From contig BGKB01000021.1 of assembly GCA_003116975.1 (NCBI GenBank), forward strand, positions 558,001 to 622,000: a stretch of DNA of 64,000 nucleotides, written 5' to 3'. Source of the stretch: Aurantiochytrium sp. KH105. Taxonomy: Eukaryota > Sar > Bigyra > Thraustochytrida > Thraustochytriidae. A model generated the notes under the pieces. That model was not told the origin of the DNA, did not search any database, and was given only the letters and a program-made list of their open reading frames with translations. Position 1 is the stretch's first letter; each line of letters opens with the position of its first letter. This document shows, piece after piece, positions 1-9,931 of this stretch. The translations under genes and the position numbers were made by a program.

Positions 1-130
1 TCTGATGGTAGCGGTCCCAGCCTGAGTGATCCGGAGACCGCCCTCAGGTTGGCCGCCCGGGAACTCTCTCTTTCAACGGCCATTTTATTTCTTGTCGTGT
101 CTGACCCACGCTGACGATGAAGTTGCGGGA

Positions 131-1532
131 TCATGCATTTGCGCCCAGGGGGAAGGGATCTTTGGTTTCAAGCACGAGATCGCGCAAGTTGCCGCCCATG
201 AAGTTTTTTACGTCCTTCTGCGAAGAGCTCGTCAAATAGGGAGTTCGTGAGTAAGTGAGCGAGTGAGTGAAATAGAATGGGAAACTTACGTAGCGGACCT
301 TGCCTTTGTGTGTGGCAAAGTTGAGCTCCAAACGAAGCGCATGCAGATACATGCGCGAAGGAAGCATGTAAAATGCGCTGTCTGCGGGGGCGCCGATTGC
401 GCTGCAAAAGACAGGCCTGGATTTCAAAAAGGAAAAGAGAACACGTGAGTAAACCAGAGTCCGACACTCGAAAAAGCGAAAAAGAAACGTACCCATAGGT
501 AGCATCGCCTACAATAGGGAATCCAAGATGCATGCAGTGCAGTCGAAGCTGGTGTCTCCGACCCTGAATGGGGCGCATGATTACCTTGGTCACATCCTCT
601 CCGTGGAGCTGGCCGTATGCAATCGGCAAAATTTGTGTGCGCGCTTCGCGACCGGCCGCATTGTCAATGACCATACGAAAATCATCTTTACTCGGCTCTG
701 CAATGGCTCCCTCAACATCGAAGACCGGGAGATACCCGCTCGAGGCTGCGTCTTCGTACTGATTGCGCAGGAGCCTTTCCAAGAGCGTGCTGCCAGACGT
801 GGAGTCCTCCTCTTGCTCGAGCTCCTTGGTCCGAATCCCGAATGCCTCAGCTCGTTCCCAGCATTCGCGAACACGCACCGAGGATTGCCCTGGCGCAAAG
901 CGAAAAGCCTCATGGCAAACTTCTTGGTCTGCAGTTTGGTCAGTAGGTACGGAGGTTTGCTCTGCGGCGTCGCCTTGCGACAGGACAAAAGGAAGCGGTG
1001 TCTTTGCAGCTGGCTTTGCAGGACGTAGCTTTCCCTTGACAAGGGCCACGTAGTATTTACGCGTGAGACGCTCCTGAAAGAGCTTTGACGCATTTCCCGC
1101 GCCGCGACGGCACAGACCAATGCAAAGCACGCCAGACGTCGCGAAATCGAGCTGATGAACCCAGCGCGGGCGCTTGGCCTCCTCGGGAATGAATTTTTTG
1201 ACAAAGTTTTCGACGGTGACAGGGAAGTCGCCATCGAGCCGAAAATCGGCTGGCTTGTCAATGACCAAGTGATCGTCGCTTTGATGCAGAATGTCCACCT
1301 TGCACTCGTCGAGGCTTGAGACGCCGCCTCGACGGTTCACCGGGCCGTAGATTGCTCGCTGCTTCTTGCTGGCTGGACTTGCATCGCCTTCGCCCTGCGT
1401 TGTTCCTCCCTCCGTCACCTCCTCGCGGTGCTGCTGAGCCCCGGCTTCTTCGTGCCGCACGGGTCTGAGCGCCGCGACCTGAGTGGTGCTGCCGGTGGTC
1501 GCCAGGCCCACATGGGGCGGTCGCTCTGGTTG

Positions 1533-1575
<43 letters not shown>

Positions 1576-1646
1576 ACTTCTGTGTTGGAGACGAGATCTG
1601 TCGCCGACTTCGACGCCGGAGTTTGGTCTTCCCCGCGCGAGGACAT
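131..1646 (-). CDS. RluA-family RNA pseudouridine synthase, RPUSD1-like (three exons)
   Basis: Predicted to isomerise uridine to pseudouridine in RNA. Reading 3' to 5' on the plus strand, exon 1 is 1646-493, exon 2 is 416-290 and exon 3 is 217-131. The introns 492-417 and 289-218 have GT-AG ends and join in frame to give about 455 residues. The catalytic motif HQLDFATSG lies near residue 164 with its active-site Asp. The C-terminal RluA signature [20 protein letters not shown] runs to the first splice site, and [10 protein letters not shown] continues in exon 2. HQLD rather than RLDK resembles the RPUSD1 branch. The N-terminal 100 residues are low complexity with a glutamine tract coded by CAG. 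The start at 1646 is the first in-frame ATG; the frame stays open upstream to about 1850, so an upstream exon is possible. Target RNA and compartment cannot be read from sequence. Confidence 0.85.
1537..1573. repeat. (CTG/CAG)n trinucleotide repeat, coding
   Basis: About twelve CTG units on the plus strand. They encode the polyglutamine tract in the N-terminal part of the pseudouridine synthase on the minus strand. Confidence 0.95.
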
Positions 1647-1916
1647 CCTGCGTCGCAGTCTGCACAGCGCGCCTTTGTACCACAATGCGTGTTCAAGGTC
1701 TGCTGCTGCTTGCTTCGAGTTCAAGAGGTGCTTCAACGCGCGCTTTTTGGCAAGAAAGACGAGCTTAACCTCAGTCAGTCTCCGAGGCAGTCCTTTGTCA
1801 AATCCCGGTCGTCGCGGGCCTAGTAAACGCACATCGCATGCTGATCGCACGAGGTTCTCAGCGGAGTCCTACGACGCGGGCTTTCGAGGTCGCGGGATGG
1901 ATGGGTGACACTGACG

Positions 1917-3200
1917 ATGATGCCACGTGCTGATGCCCTTGTCCTGCGACCGGTTCATCCCGAGGGTTTGGTATACCAGGAAAACCAAAACAGAGCCTGC
2001 CTTCGCGAGCGCGCGTGGGCCAAGATGGAGACGCCTGAGCTGGCGGAGATGCTCGTGGCTCGCGCGTGCGAGGACCTCTCTGCGGCCGTTCGCGCCCTCG
2101 AGGTCCGAGCTGTGCTGCGCGAGGTGGTGGACGAGATCGTGGAAGCCGAAGAGCGCGCCAAGGGCTTGGCGCTTGGCAAGGCGCTTCGCGTAGCGCTCGC
2201 GCAGGCTGATGAGGCGAGGAAGAACGAGATTGAGCTCCGTGAAGAGTGCTGCGCGTGGAGGAAAGGCGCAGCAAAAACAAGGGCTGATGCTGCTGCTCTT
2301 GCGAAGACTTTGGGTCGCGAGTTCGAACAGACTCGCGCCGCGGTGGCCGCCGCGCGGGAACAAGAGCGGGAACTTCATCTCTTGCGAGAGGAGCAAGCTC
2401 TATGGCCAGGGCGACTGCAGGCTACTGAAGCACTTTTACTCGAGAGTCGAGCTCGCGTCGTGGAGCTTGAGGCTCAAGTAGAAGCTCTTCTTGCCGTGCA
2501 GCAAGATCTGCAAGAACAACAGTGGCTCACGGCACCATCTGGACCGAGCAACTCACTTGATGCTGCGGCTCCTGGCGCTGCTACTGCGGAGCGTCCAACA
2601 TCTTCATCGTCTCAGTCCACTGCTGATGCAGGATTGCAAGACACGCAGACACTGACGCGTGGTGTTGGCTGGCGTTTCAGTCTCGGGCGAAAGCGATCAA
2701 TTGGGTCGCAGGGCAGCGCAAGCGACGTAGCTCGCGATCCGCAGCAACACAAGGCCATTTTAGGCTTTGAGAAGAAGCTTGAGAGCGTAAACACGGCTCT
2801 TGCAGCCAGTAAGAGCGCGATTGAGGACCGCGATGCGCAAATCGAGGCGCTTACAGCGGCCAAAGACATCAATGCGCAGCGCGTCAAGGAACTCGAAACT
2901 GCTCTTGACGCAGCTGCAGTTGAGGTGCACCGGCTGCACGATCAGCTTGCTGCGGACAAAGAAGTTATCACCTTTTTGGATGACCGCGTTGGCCAGCTCG
3001 AGAGGGGGGCGCAGGATGTCCAAGCTGGGCGAGACGCCTCGCGCATTGCGCGTGAAGCCTCGCTCGAAACTGACTTGTCTATTGCGCGCTCGCGCGCCAA
3101 CAAGCTTGCAGACCAGCTTCTCGCCGCACAGGCTGCGAAACGCCTTCTCGCTCGCGAAGTCCGTTCGCTGCGCGCTGCCGCAGAGTCCCAGTTGACGTGA
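1917..3200 (+). CDS. Coiled-coil protein of unknown function
   Basis: About 427 residues, uninterrupted, ending in TGA. I do not recognise a named family. Residues 40-220 and 285-427 are rich in Ala, Glu, Leu, Arg and Gln with heptad-like spacing, for example LLAVQQDLQEQQ and REARSLRAAA-like patterns, indicating two long coiled coils. Between them is a Ser/Thr/Pro-rich linker. The first in-frame ATG is 1917, followed at once by another at 1920; a later ATG near 2024 (METPELAEML) is also possible. It is divergent from the pseudouridine synthase, with only about 270 bp between start codons, so the two probably share a bidirectional promoter. No membrane segment or signal peptide is seen. Confidence 0.7.
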   Translation: MMPRADALVLRPVHPEGLVYQENQNRACLRERAWAKMETPELAEMLVARACEDLSAAVRALEVRAVLREVVDEIVEAEERAKGLALGKALRVALAQADEARKNEIELREECCAWRKGAAKTRADAAALAKTLGREFEQTRAAVAAAREQERELHLLREEQALWPGRLQATEALLLESRARVVELEAQVEALLAVQQDLQEQQWLTAPSGPSNSLDAAAPGAATAERPTSSSSQSTADAGLQDTQTLTRGVGWRFSLGRKRSIGSQGSASDVARDPQQHKAILGFEKKLESVNTALAASKSAIEDRDAQIEALTAAKDINAQRVKELETALDAAAVEVHRLHDQLAADKEVITFLDDRVGQLERGAQDVQAGRDASRIAREASLETDLSIARSRANKLADQLLAAQAAKRLLAREVRSLRAAAESQLT

Positions 3201-3397
3201 CTGTCTCGAACCGAATGATCTCTTTGTCAGCCAAGTATGCTGCAGCTGCTTTTCCTCATGCTCACACGATCGTTACTCTTTTTGTTCGCATTGCCGGCTA
3301 CAGCTACAGCTACAGCCACAGCCAGTCACCAAGCACGAACGAACCTGTCATTGCGATGGTCGCGTCGCCGGCACCAGCCAGCCAGGCAGCCAAGCAA

Positions 3398-3398
3398 G

Positions 3399-3461
<63 letters not shown>
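3398..3461. repeat. (CAGG/GGCA)n tetranucleotide repeat
   Basis: An almost perfect array of about sixteen GGCA units in the spacer after the coiled-coil gene. Because the unit is four bases, every frame reads as repeating Ala-Gly-Arg-Gln-like peptides, which are not genuine proteins. Confidence 0.95.
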
Positions 3462-3794
3462 ACAGTCAAAAAAACATCCATCGCCTCGTCGCACGGTTAA
3501 TCTGGCCACGATCAAGCCCCACTACACCCTAAATCGGTGGCCTTCCTTCGTATACGTATAACATCGCGTTCGACAACGACAACGACGATGACGACGATGC
3601 TGCAGCTGATGATGACGAAGGCCCACCCCCGCAGGCTGTGCAAGGCCAGCTTCACGCTTATCACAGGTGGGGTGAGGTGAGCAGGCGTGGGCCACTTGTC
3701 ACCCACCCACCCACCCCCTGACACCGTCTTCTACACCTGCACGCACACCCTCTTCCGCACGCTCGCTCGCTCGAGTCTCCTTCCTGCCCTGTCG

Positions 3795-3836
3795 GCCGAG
3801 CCGAGCCGAGCCGAGCCGAGCCGAGCCGAGCCGAGC
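3795..3836. repeat. (CCGAG)n pentanucleotide repeat
   Basis: About eight tandem copies of CCGAG in the spacer upstream of the PEX11 gene. Confidence 0.9.
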
Positions 3837-4103
3837 AGGGCAGAGTAGAGGCAGAGCAGCACGGCTCAGCGCGGCGCCAACGTGAAGCCAAGTCGCCGCT
3901 GTTATAGAGGGCTTTGCTTTACAGGGTTTTACAGCTTGCGCTTTGCGCGGAGAGGCGGGCGCAGAGTCCGCCCCTGGGCCCTCTCCCTGCTCAGACGGAC
4001 TCGCGATTCCGCGTGAGGCGCGAGGCCGAGCGGAGCAGACCCGAGTCGCGAGACGCGCGGCGCGAGACCCGCGGCGCGAGACCCGCGGCGCGACAGACAG
4101 GCC

Positions 4104-4129
4104 GGCAGGCAGGCAGGCAGGCAGGCAGA
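4104..4129. repeat. (GGCA)n repeat in the PEX11 5' leader
   Basis: About six GGCA units end roughly 22 bp before the ATG at 4152, so they probably lie in the transcribed leader. The same motif recurs in front of the PX-domain gene. Confidence 0.85.
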
Positions 4130-4151
4130 CCCGCGCGGAGGAGCGGCAGGC

Positions 4152-4250
4152 ATGGCGCAGAGCGAGGAGGCCCGCGCGGAGCGGGATGACGAAGAGCGCC
4201 GCGAGGGGAAGAAGGATGGCGGCGAGGAGGCGCTGCCCGAGCAGGACCAG

Positions 4251-4287
<37 letters not shown>

Positions 4288-5780
4288 TGGAGGTGGAGGT
4301 TCATGTGCCGGTGGTGACGGCGACGAGTCCCGGGGGAGGCAGGCGCAAGAGCGTGACCATCAACGAGGACAAACCCGTCACGATCGAGGTCAAACACCCG
4401 CCGCAGAGCGCGGCGTCTAGCAAGTTGCCCGTGAGGTCAGCTCTGAAGAAGCCCGAAGACTTGCAATTCGTCATTCGGAGCGCCGACCCCATCGGCCAAG
4501 ACACCGCCGTGTATGAGTTTAACAAGTACCAAATGCCCATGGGCGACGGCAGCAAGCCGCTCAAAGGCATTTCCGGCTCCGCCACGCGTCTCGAGCGAAT
4601 CGTCGCAACCTACGTGGCCCGCATCTCTGTTCTGCTCGGACGCTCGAGCGGGCGGGATAAAGCCGCCTCTGTGATTCAATATGCTGCCATGTTCTGGGGC
4701 AGTCAGCCCTTTGTGAACCTGACCAAAATCGAGGACTCGGACGAGGCGCCGTGGAAAAAACTTGAAGAGTCCATGAGCAATGGCCGTAAAGTTTTTCGCC
4801 TCGGCAAATGGATCAAAGAGTATGAAAAGGCTCGTGTTGCGCTCACAGCGCCCGACTCCTACCTCGGCGTCCACCCAAACAAGTACAGCGCCCTCGTCAC
4901 CCGGTTCCTCGCGGTGCTCATGAACTCCTTCTCATTTTGGTACTACGTTTTTGACAATATGATCTGGGCGGCGCAGTCCAACCTCATCAATCGATACCCG
5001 CGTCAGGAGGAGCTCAGGCGCTCTCTTTTGGAAGCGTACCCCAAGCTCTCGTACGAGCGGTACATTGAGCTTCAAAATGAACACATTAAATCTCTCGACC
5101 AGCGCGAGCAAGCCGACCAGCGTGTGAAGCGCTGGAAGGACCTCAAGAATTGGTCGTCTCTCGGGCGTCTCATCTTTGCCATTGTCCATTGCTACATCCA
5201 AATCAAATCGCTGCGCACCGAGGACGCCCGGCTTCGCGACCGCTACGCTGACCGCATTCGCCGGGCAGAAATCCAGCTCAGCGATGCTCTCGACGAGGCT
5301 AGCACCTCGAGCGACGAGTCTGCTAGCACGAGCGGATCGGCGCGTCAGCTCGTACGGCGCTACAGCGACCGTTCAGACTCGATCACCAGCGAACGCGGTG
5401 TGCCTTTGCGGACTCCAGCAGATCTCCGCGCCGAGCTCAGCACGCGTCGCAAGGAGGTCAAGGATGCTGTCATCGAGCAGCAGCAAGAGCTTTTCGGTGC
5501 GCTTTGCAATCTTGGCATTCTCTTGAACCGCCTTAAATTCCGCTTTTTCCGCGCCTTCCCGCTCTGGGTCATTGGTGCTCTCGGCATGACCTCGGGCATT
5601 CTTGGCTGTCTCAAGAACTGGCCCAAATTCGTGCCCAAGCCCAAGGCCAACAAGGTGGCCCGCCGTCGTTCCGACAGCCTTGATGACGAGGTACGGAGTG
5701 TTGGCTCGCCCATCTCTTCACCGAAATTCCAGCAGTCTTCACTTCCAGACCCGCAAACGACCATTAACCATCTCATGTGA
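4152..5780 (+). CDS. PEX11-family peroxisome proliferation/fission protein
   Basis: 542 residues in one exon, ATG at 4152, TGA stop. PEX11 proteins sit in the peroxisomal membrane and bend and elongate it before division. The PEX11 hallmark is the stretch from about residue 142: GRDKAASVIQYAAMF, then SNGRKVFRLGKWIKEYEKA near residue 207, matching the family's conserved dimer/lipid-binding segments. The C-terminal region FRAFPLWVIGALGMTSGILG resembles the last PEX11 membrane segment. The first 140 residues are an extra acidic and basic low-complexity extension with a run of about twelve glutamines. A serine-rich loop sits near residues 380-420. Typical PEX11 proteins are 230-280 residues, so this one is about twice the usual length. 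Confidence 0.82.
4253..4287. repeat. (CAG)n repeat, coding polyglutamine
   Basis: About twelve CAG units in frame, encoding polyglutamine in the N-terminal extension of the PEX11-family protein. Confidence 0.95.
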
Positions 5781-6070
5781 ACTTTCGCCTTTTCTCCAGA
5801 GACTCGGCTCCCTTTCCTTATCTATAAGTTTAATGTCAAACTTCACATTTTTACCACAAGAGGTTCTTATTTCGTGATGAGAGTGTGCCAAGGTACATGA
5901 CATCTTGCCTGCGTCGAACTTCTAGCTGGTTTGAACACGTTCTTGGCGCGCATTCCACTCATCACAGTCGTTCCTAGAGCAAGGGATTCATCAATCGTCA
6001 AATTTTTGTTTTACATAGGAATCATACGTGGTCGGTCTACGGCGAGTCCGCCGAGCCACAAAGAGATCTT
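5781..6070. other. Convergent 3' intergenic region
   Basis: 290 bp between the stop codons of the PEX11 gene (plus) and the PX gene (minus). It must hold both 3' UTRs and polyadenylation regions. It is AT-richer than its neighbours and no gene is visible. Confidence 0.6.
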
Positions 6071-8716
6071 CTAGCTCGGCGTGGTTGCACGCGCTCCAAC
6101 GATGCCAATGTGGTCCATCAGCACATCTACGAGCGCTGGCTCAGCATGCTGTACGCTAAGTATTGTGTGCTCCAACCAGCTGCGTCGCTCCTTGACATTT
6201 TGCGGGTCGGTCGAGCTGCCCCCGGAAAACCAGCCGTTCCCACGCGGTAAGGGCAGTGGATCAGCGGGGAGAAGTCCACCTGCGTGATGTTCGCACACCC
6301 ATTTAAAAATGTGCTCGAATTGACGAAAGCGAGTTTGCACCATCCGCCACCCGCCGTGATCATTCTCGACCTGAATCACGTACGTCATGTGCGACTCGCC
6401 ATGGCAAACCATTGTACCCACGCCAATGCGGCGCTTTCGCCTCTCGTCGGCACGAAGACGGAGCCGACTGGAGGGTCTGTCTTCTCTATTGGCGCGCGGC
6501 TCGCGAGGCAGCGTGAGTGGCGGGGGGCGACGCCGTTCCATCATAGGAGTCACTGCCGAAATTTCGTCCACCGTTTGCAAAGGCTCAATCGTTGCTGTGT
6601 CGCGCAAGAGTCGCGCATCCGAGGCATCCGACGCCCCGGTGTCGAGAATAAGTGGCTTGCTCTCGCGCCACAATGATGCCATTGCATCATGGCCACCGCG
6701 ACGACTCACAAAAGTTCGCCGACGTGAGAGCCCACCCGTGAAGATTTCGCACTTGCCAATCGTCGCCCGTCTCGTCTGCTCATACCCGAGTTCCGTGGTC
6801 AATTGGTGCACAGCAAAGTCCACGGCCAGAGTGTACTTTGCATCATTTTGACCCCCTCCGCGCGTGTGACTGAGCATCATGGTAGTCTCGTCGCCGAACC
6901 TACCTCCCAGACCATTGATTCCGACATTAAAGAGTCCGCTGTTGCGTCCAGAGGGACGTCCGCGGGTTCGACGGCGCTCTGCGCGCTGCCGCTGCAATTC
7001 ACACTCCTCCAATAAAGCCTCTACTTCGGCTTGAAGCTGCTGTCTACGCTCACGCTCCTCCTCGTACATTGCGCGAACCTCTTCATACTCTGATTCGTCG
7101 GGCGGAAGCAACGACTCATCTTCCTCGTGATACACATCTATCGCGCCGCAGTCTGGTGCTTGTGACGCAGACGCAAAGTACTCTGTCACATATGACTCGT
7201 TGCAGTCCACCGCGCTTCCCAGAGGACGAAACTCGTGGTCATCGTCCTGATTTAGATCCTGATCATGTCCCAGTGCCTCCTGCTCGCGTTTGAAGCGCCG
7301 CATCTGCTCTACTTGCTGCGCAGCCGTCATGTCCTCGGCAATGTCTCCTCGTGATCCGCGCACGAAGGAAGGCCTTTCTTTTCCGTCAAAGTGCGCGCTT
7401 GCCAAGAGCGTCATCTTTTGCCCGACAAGAGCCGCAGTCTGCGCCAAAACGCGCACGTCATCCGGCTCCTCATTGGCAGGAAGACGCGCACCGCGTTCAA
7501 GCATATGCTGCGAGTCGTATTCGTCGTCGAGAGAAGTTCGTGGGGACATCGACTCTAGATATCTCTTGCGAAGTTCATCGCGGACTTCCTGGCTCGGCGA
7601 GTGTCGCAAAACGGAGCTGGGGTCATGTTCGTATTCCTCGCTCGAGTTGAAAAAGCTCTCGTCGAAAGTTCCTGCGTCAGATCCGGTATGCTCAAATTCA
7701 CTCGCAGCTGAAGCTGTGCCTGCGCGCAGCGAGTCGCGCTCGGAGACGAGAGCACGTAGCTTTTCGATCTCTCGCTCGAGCGCGCGACGTCTTCGCTTCT
7801 CTTCATGTGCAGCCTGCTTCTGCTTGTGCAACGAGTGTTCAAGTTCCTGGGCCTGCTCCTCGAGCTGCTCTAGGTGCGCCTGTTGATGTGTGGCGCGTCT
7901 CCTCAGCCGAGAGATATCTTCCTGCTTCCCGAGAAGATCAGTGTTCATCTTTTGCTCTCGGTCAAGGAGATCCGAGAGAATGCGCGCGCGCCTCGATTCT
8001 TTTTCCAAGAGGTCAAGCAGTGCGCGTCCGTATTCGCCTGCCATGCGCAGATCGTTTCCGTCGGCTTCGTCCGTCGAACTTTCGTCCGAACTCATCGAGG
8101 TGTCTCCCGTCTCTCCGCTATCATCGTCGTCATCATCGTTTTCTTCGATCGCATCGTTTTCTGTGCCACCCTCCTCGTCTTCTTCCTCGTCATCCGTATC
8201 GGAAGCGGAATAGTGTCTGTGTTGCAATGAAGAAGCGCTTTTGGCGTACGAATGTTGTTGCCAAGGCTGATTTAGCTTGACATGAATTGTTGCGCTGTTG
8301 TCACCGGTAGCAGCAGCAGTAGCAGTAGCAGTAGCAGTAGCAGTAGTAGTAGTAGTAGTAGCAGCAGCAGCAGCAGCAGCGCGCTTTGCAGCAGCTTGCT
8401 CATTGTGGTATCTTGCGGTGGAGCTTGCGCCTAAGATCGTCTGCATCCATTGCCTGGAATGTTCGCGAGGACCCGACATGCCCACTGAAGTCATCGCGCC
8501 GCCCTTGAGACCTCCGTAGGCTCCAGACGCGTTGAGTCGGAGCTCTGCGAGCGAGAGTCTCGTCGTGGTTTGCGCCCCGTGGCTTGCTTTGCCATACGCG
8601 GCGTGGCAATCTTCGTCATCGCTCAGCGTCTCATTTTCGGAAGGCAGTTTGGGAAGGACGCTCGTGTGCTGATTGTTGCCCGGGGTCTTCTTGCGAACGG
8701 CGGTGCCGCTGCGCAT
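6071..8716 (-). CDS. PX-domain protein with coiled coil and acidic region
   Basis: About 881 residues from the ATG at 8716; the frame is open further upstream but has no earlier ATG and runs into CAGG-type repeat. A C-terminal PX (phox homology) domain spans about residues 755-875. It starts near RIGVGTMVCHG and has WRMVQTRFRQFEHIFKWV, matching the PX pattern in which the Arg-Phe region contacts phosphoinositides; SWLEHTIL follows as the PX C-terminal helix. Before it come an Ala/Thr homopolymer tract, a strongly acidic Asp/Glu/Ser run (about residues 165-215) and a coiled coil rich in Glu, Gln, Arg and Leu (about 225-345). PX proteins bind phosphatidylinositol 3-phosphate on endosomes, so a membrane-trafficking adaptor is a reasonable inference. 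PX domains are usually N-terminal in sorting nexins, so subfamily assignment is not possible here. Confidence 0.78.
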   Translation of the reverse strand: MRSGTAVRKKTPGNNQHTSVLPKLPSENETLSDDEDCHAAYGKASHGAQTTTRLSLAELRLNASGAYGGLKGGAMTSVGMSGPREHSRQWMQTILGASSTARYHNEQAAAKRAAAAAAATTTTTTATATATATAAATGDNSATIHVKLNQPWQQHSYAKSASSLQHRHYSASDTDDEEEDEEGGTENDAIEENDDDDDDSGETGDTSMSSDESSTDEADGNDLRMAGEYGRALLDLLEKESRRARILSDLLDREQKMNTDLLGKQEDISRLRRRATHQQAHLEQLEEQAQELEHSLHKQKQAAHEEKRRRRALEREIEKLRALVSERDSLRAGTASAASEFEHTGSDAGTFDESFFNSSEEYEHDPSSVLRHSPSQEVRDELRKRYLESMSPRTSLDDEYDSQHMLERGARLPANEEPDDVRVLAQTAALVGQKMTLLASAHFDGKERPSFVRGSRGDIAEDMTAAQQVEQMRRFKREQEALGHDQDLNQDDDHEFRPLGSAVDCNESYVTEYFASASQAPDCGAIDVYHEEDESLLPPDESEYEEVRAMYEEERERRQQLQAEVEALLEECELQRQRAERRRTRGRPSGRNSGLFNVGINGLGGRFGDETTMMLSHTRGGGQNDAKYTLAVDFAVHQLTTELGYEQTRRATIGKCEIFTGGLSRRRTFVSRRGGHDAMASLWRESKPLILDTGASDASDARLLRDTATIEPLQTVDEISAVTPMMERRRPPPLTLPREPRANREDRPSSRLRLRADERRKRRIGVGTMVCHGESHMTYVIQVENDHGGWRMVQTRFRQFEHIFKWVCEHHAGGLLPADPLPLPRGNGWFSGGSSTDPQNVKERRSWLEHTILSVQHAEPALVDVLMDHIGIVGARATTPS
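8307..8381. repeat. (AGC/AGT)n trinucleotide repeat, coding Ala/Thr tract
   Basis: An array of GCA/GTA-type triplets. On the minus strand it encodes runs of alanine, then threonine, then alternating Ala-Thr in the PX-domain protein. Confidence 0.93.
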
Positions 8717-9931
8717 GGTCGCTAACAAGGTTCGTCCGCAAGACCAAGCGCGCACCCCGTCGGGAGCGACGCAGTCCCGTGGTTTGTCTGCCTGCCTGCT
8801 GTCTGCCTGCCTGCCTGCCTGCGCTGCCCTATCCTGCAGGATTCTGCTCGCCTTCAACGAAGCTGCAGCTGCTCGCAACGACAAGCAAGCCCCGAGCCTC
8901 TCGCCCGTCGTTTGGCGCTGTCGTTTGCGCTGTCGTTGGCACCGCCGAGGCGTGCACGTCTCGCCGGCCGTGGGGCGCGTCCGTCGGTTGTATTTAGGAT
9001 TGTGCTGCCCGGCTGGGCTGGGCTGTTGGTCCTGGGCTGGTTGGGCTGGGGCTCGCCGGTCTGGGACTGACGCCGACTCACGTCACGCGGCGCTCGCTCG
9101 TTGTCGCCGCAGACTGTCTGGCTGGCTGGGGCAAAGCCGTTACGCGTGCACGTGCCCTTGGGCCGGCCGCGACTCGTCCCAGATCCTCGACGCCGGCCAG
9201 CCAATCAGCAGCAGCAGCAGCAGCAGCGCGCCCGACGTCGGCCCGAGGCTCTTCCGCGAGGCGCGAGCCGCGCGCCGACAAGGCTTGCGACCGCGACCGC
9301 GACCGCGACCCGAGCGAGCGGCGAGCGGGCGGCCGGGCGAGCGATCGTTGCCCGAGTGGGGAAGCGCGCGAGCGGGCCGCGCCACACCGGACCCGGAGCA
9401 GGCTTTGAACACGGAAAGAAGAAGAAAAGAAAGGAAAGAGAGTAAAAAAAACAGACCACGGGACATTATGGGTTGTGCAGGATATCCTCGATCGCGCGGC
9501 AACGGTCACATGGCGCGGACCGAGCGCGGGTGTCCCGGATGAAGGGAGGGAGAAAGAGGACGCGAGGCAAGACAGGACGCGAGGCAAGCCCTTTCGCTTT
9601 GATCGTGCAGTTGGCCGATCGACGGAGCGGGCCCGTCGCGTCGCGTACGCACGCCGCATCGTGGAGTTCGGCCGGCCGGCGCCTCTGCCGAGCTTTCCGA
9701 AGGTCATCAAACCCATTTTCTGCGCCTTGACTGTCGACCAGCGTTTCCGTCGCGACAGCACAAGAGGCACGAGCATAAACGCGATAAACAAGTGAGCTAG
9801 CGGGCGATCAAACGAACGAGCGAAAGCACGCGCGAGCCTGGTCTTGGCTTTCTAGTTCTACATCCGCAAACACCCGATCGAACGATTGGTCAATTAACGT
9901 GACAACGTCAGACACCTCGGAGACGAGAAAC
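8717..9931. other. Divergent intergenic region between PX gene and CFAP65-like gene
   Basis: About 1.2 kb of very GC-rich sequence holding the promoters of both divergent genes. It contains a CTGC/CAGG tetranucleotide array at 8786-8822 just upstream of the PX start, a short CAG array at 9206-9227 and CGACCG-type repeats near 9280-9310. Open frames in this stretch are arginine/alanine-rich artefacts of GC content. Confidence 0.65.
8786..8822. repeat. (TGCC)n tetranucleotide repeat
   Basis: Imperfect TGCC/GGCA array 70-105 bp upstream of the PX-gene start codon. It is the same motif as in front of the PEX11 gene. Confidence 0.85.

Larger units (their letters stand above)
3201..4151. other. 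Intergenic region with microsatellites
   Basis: Spacer between the coiled-coil gene and the PEX11 gene. It holds a short CTACAG-type run near 3300, a long CAGG array, a GAGCC array and a second CAGG array immediately before the next start codon. Open frames here are products of the repeats and lack coding character. The PEX11 promoter and 5' leader must lie in its right half. Confidence 0.7.

Noticed and set aside
3197-3532. Small plus-strand frames with Ala-Gly-Arg-Gln repeats
   Set aside because: Produced by translating the CAGG tetranucleotide array.
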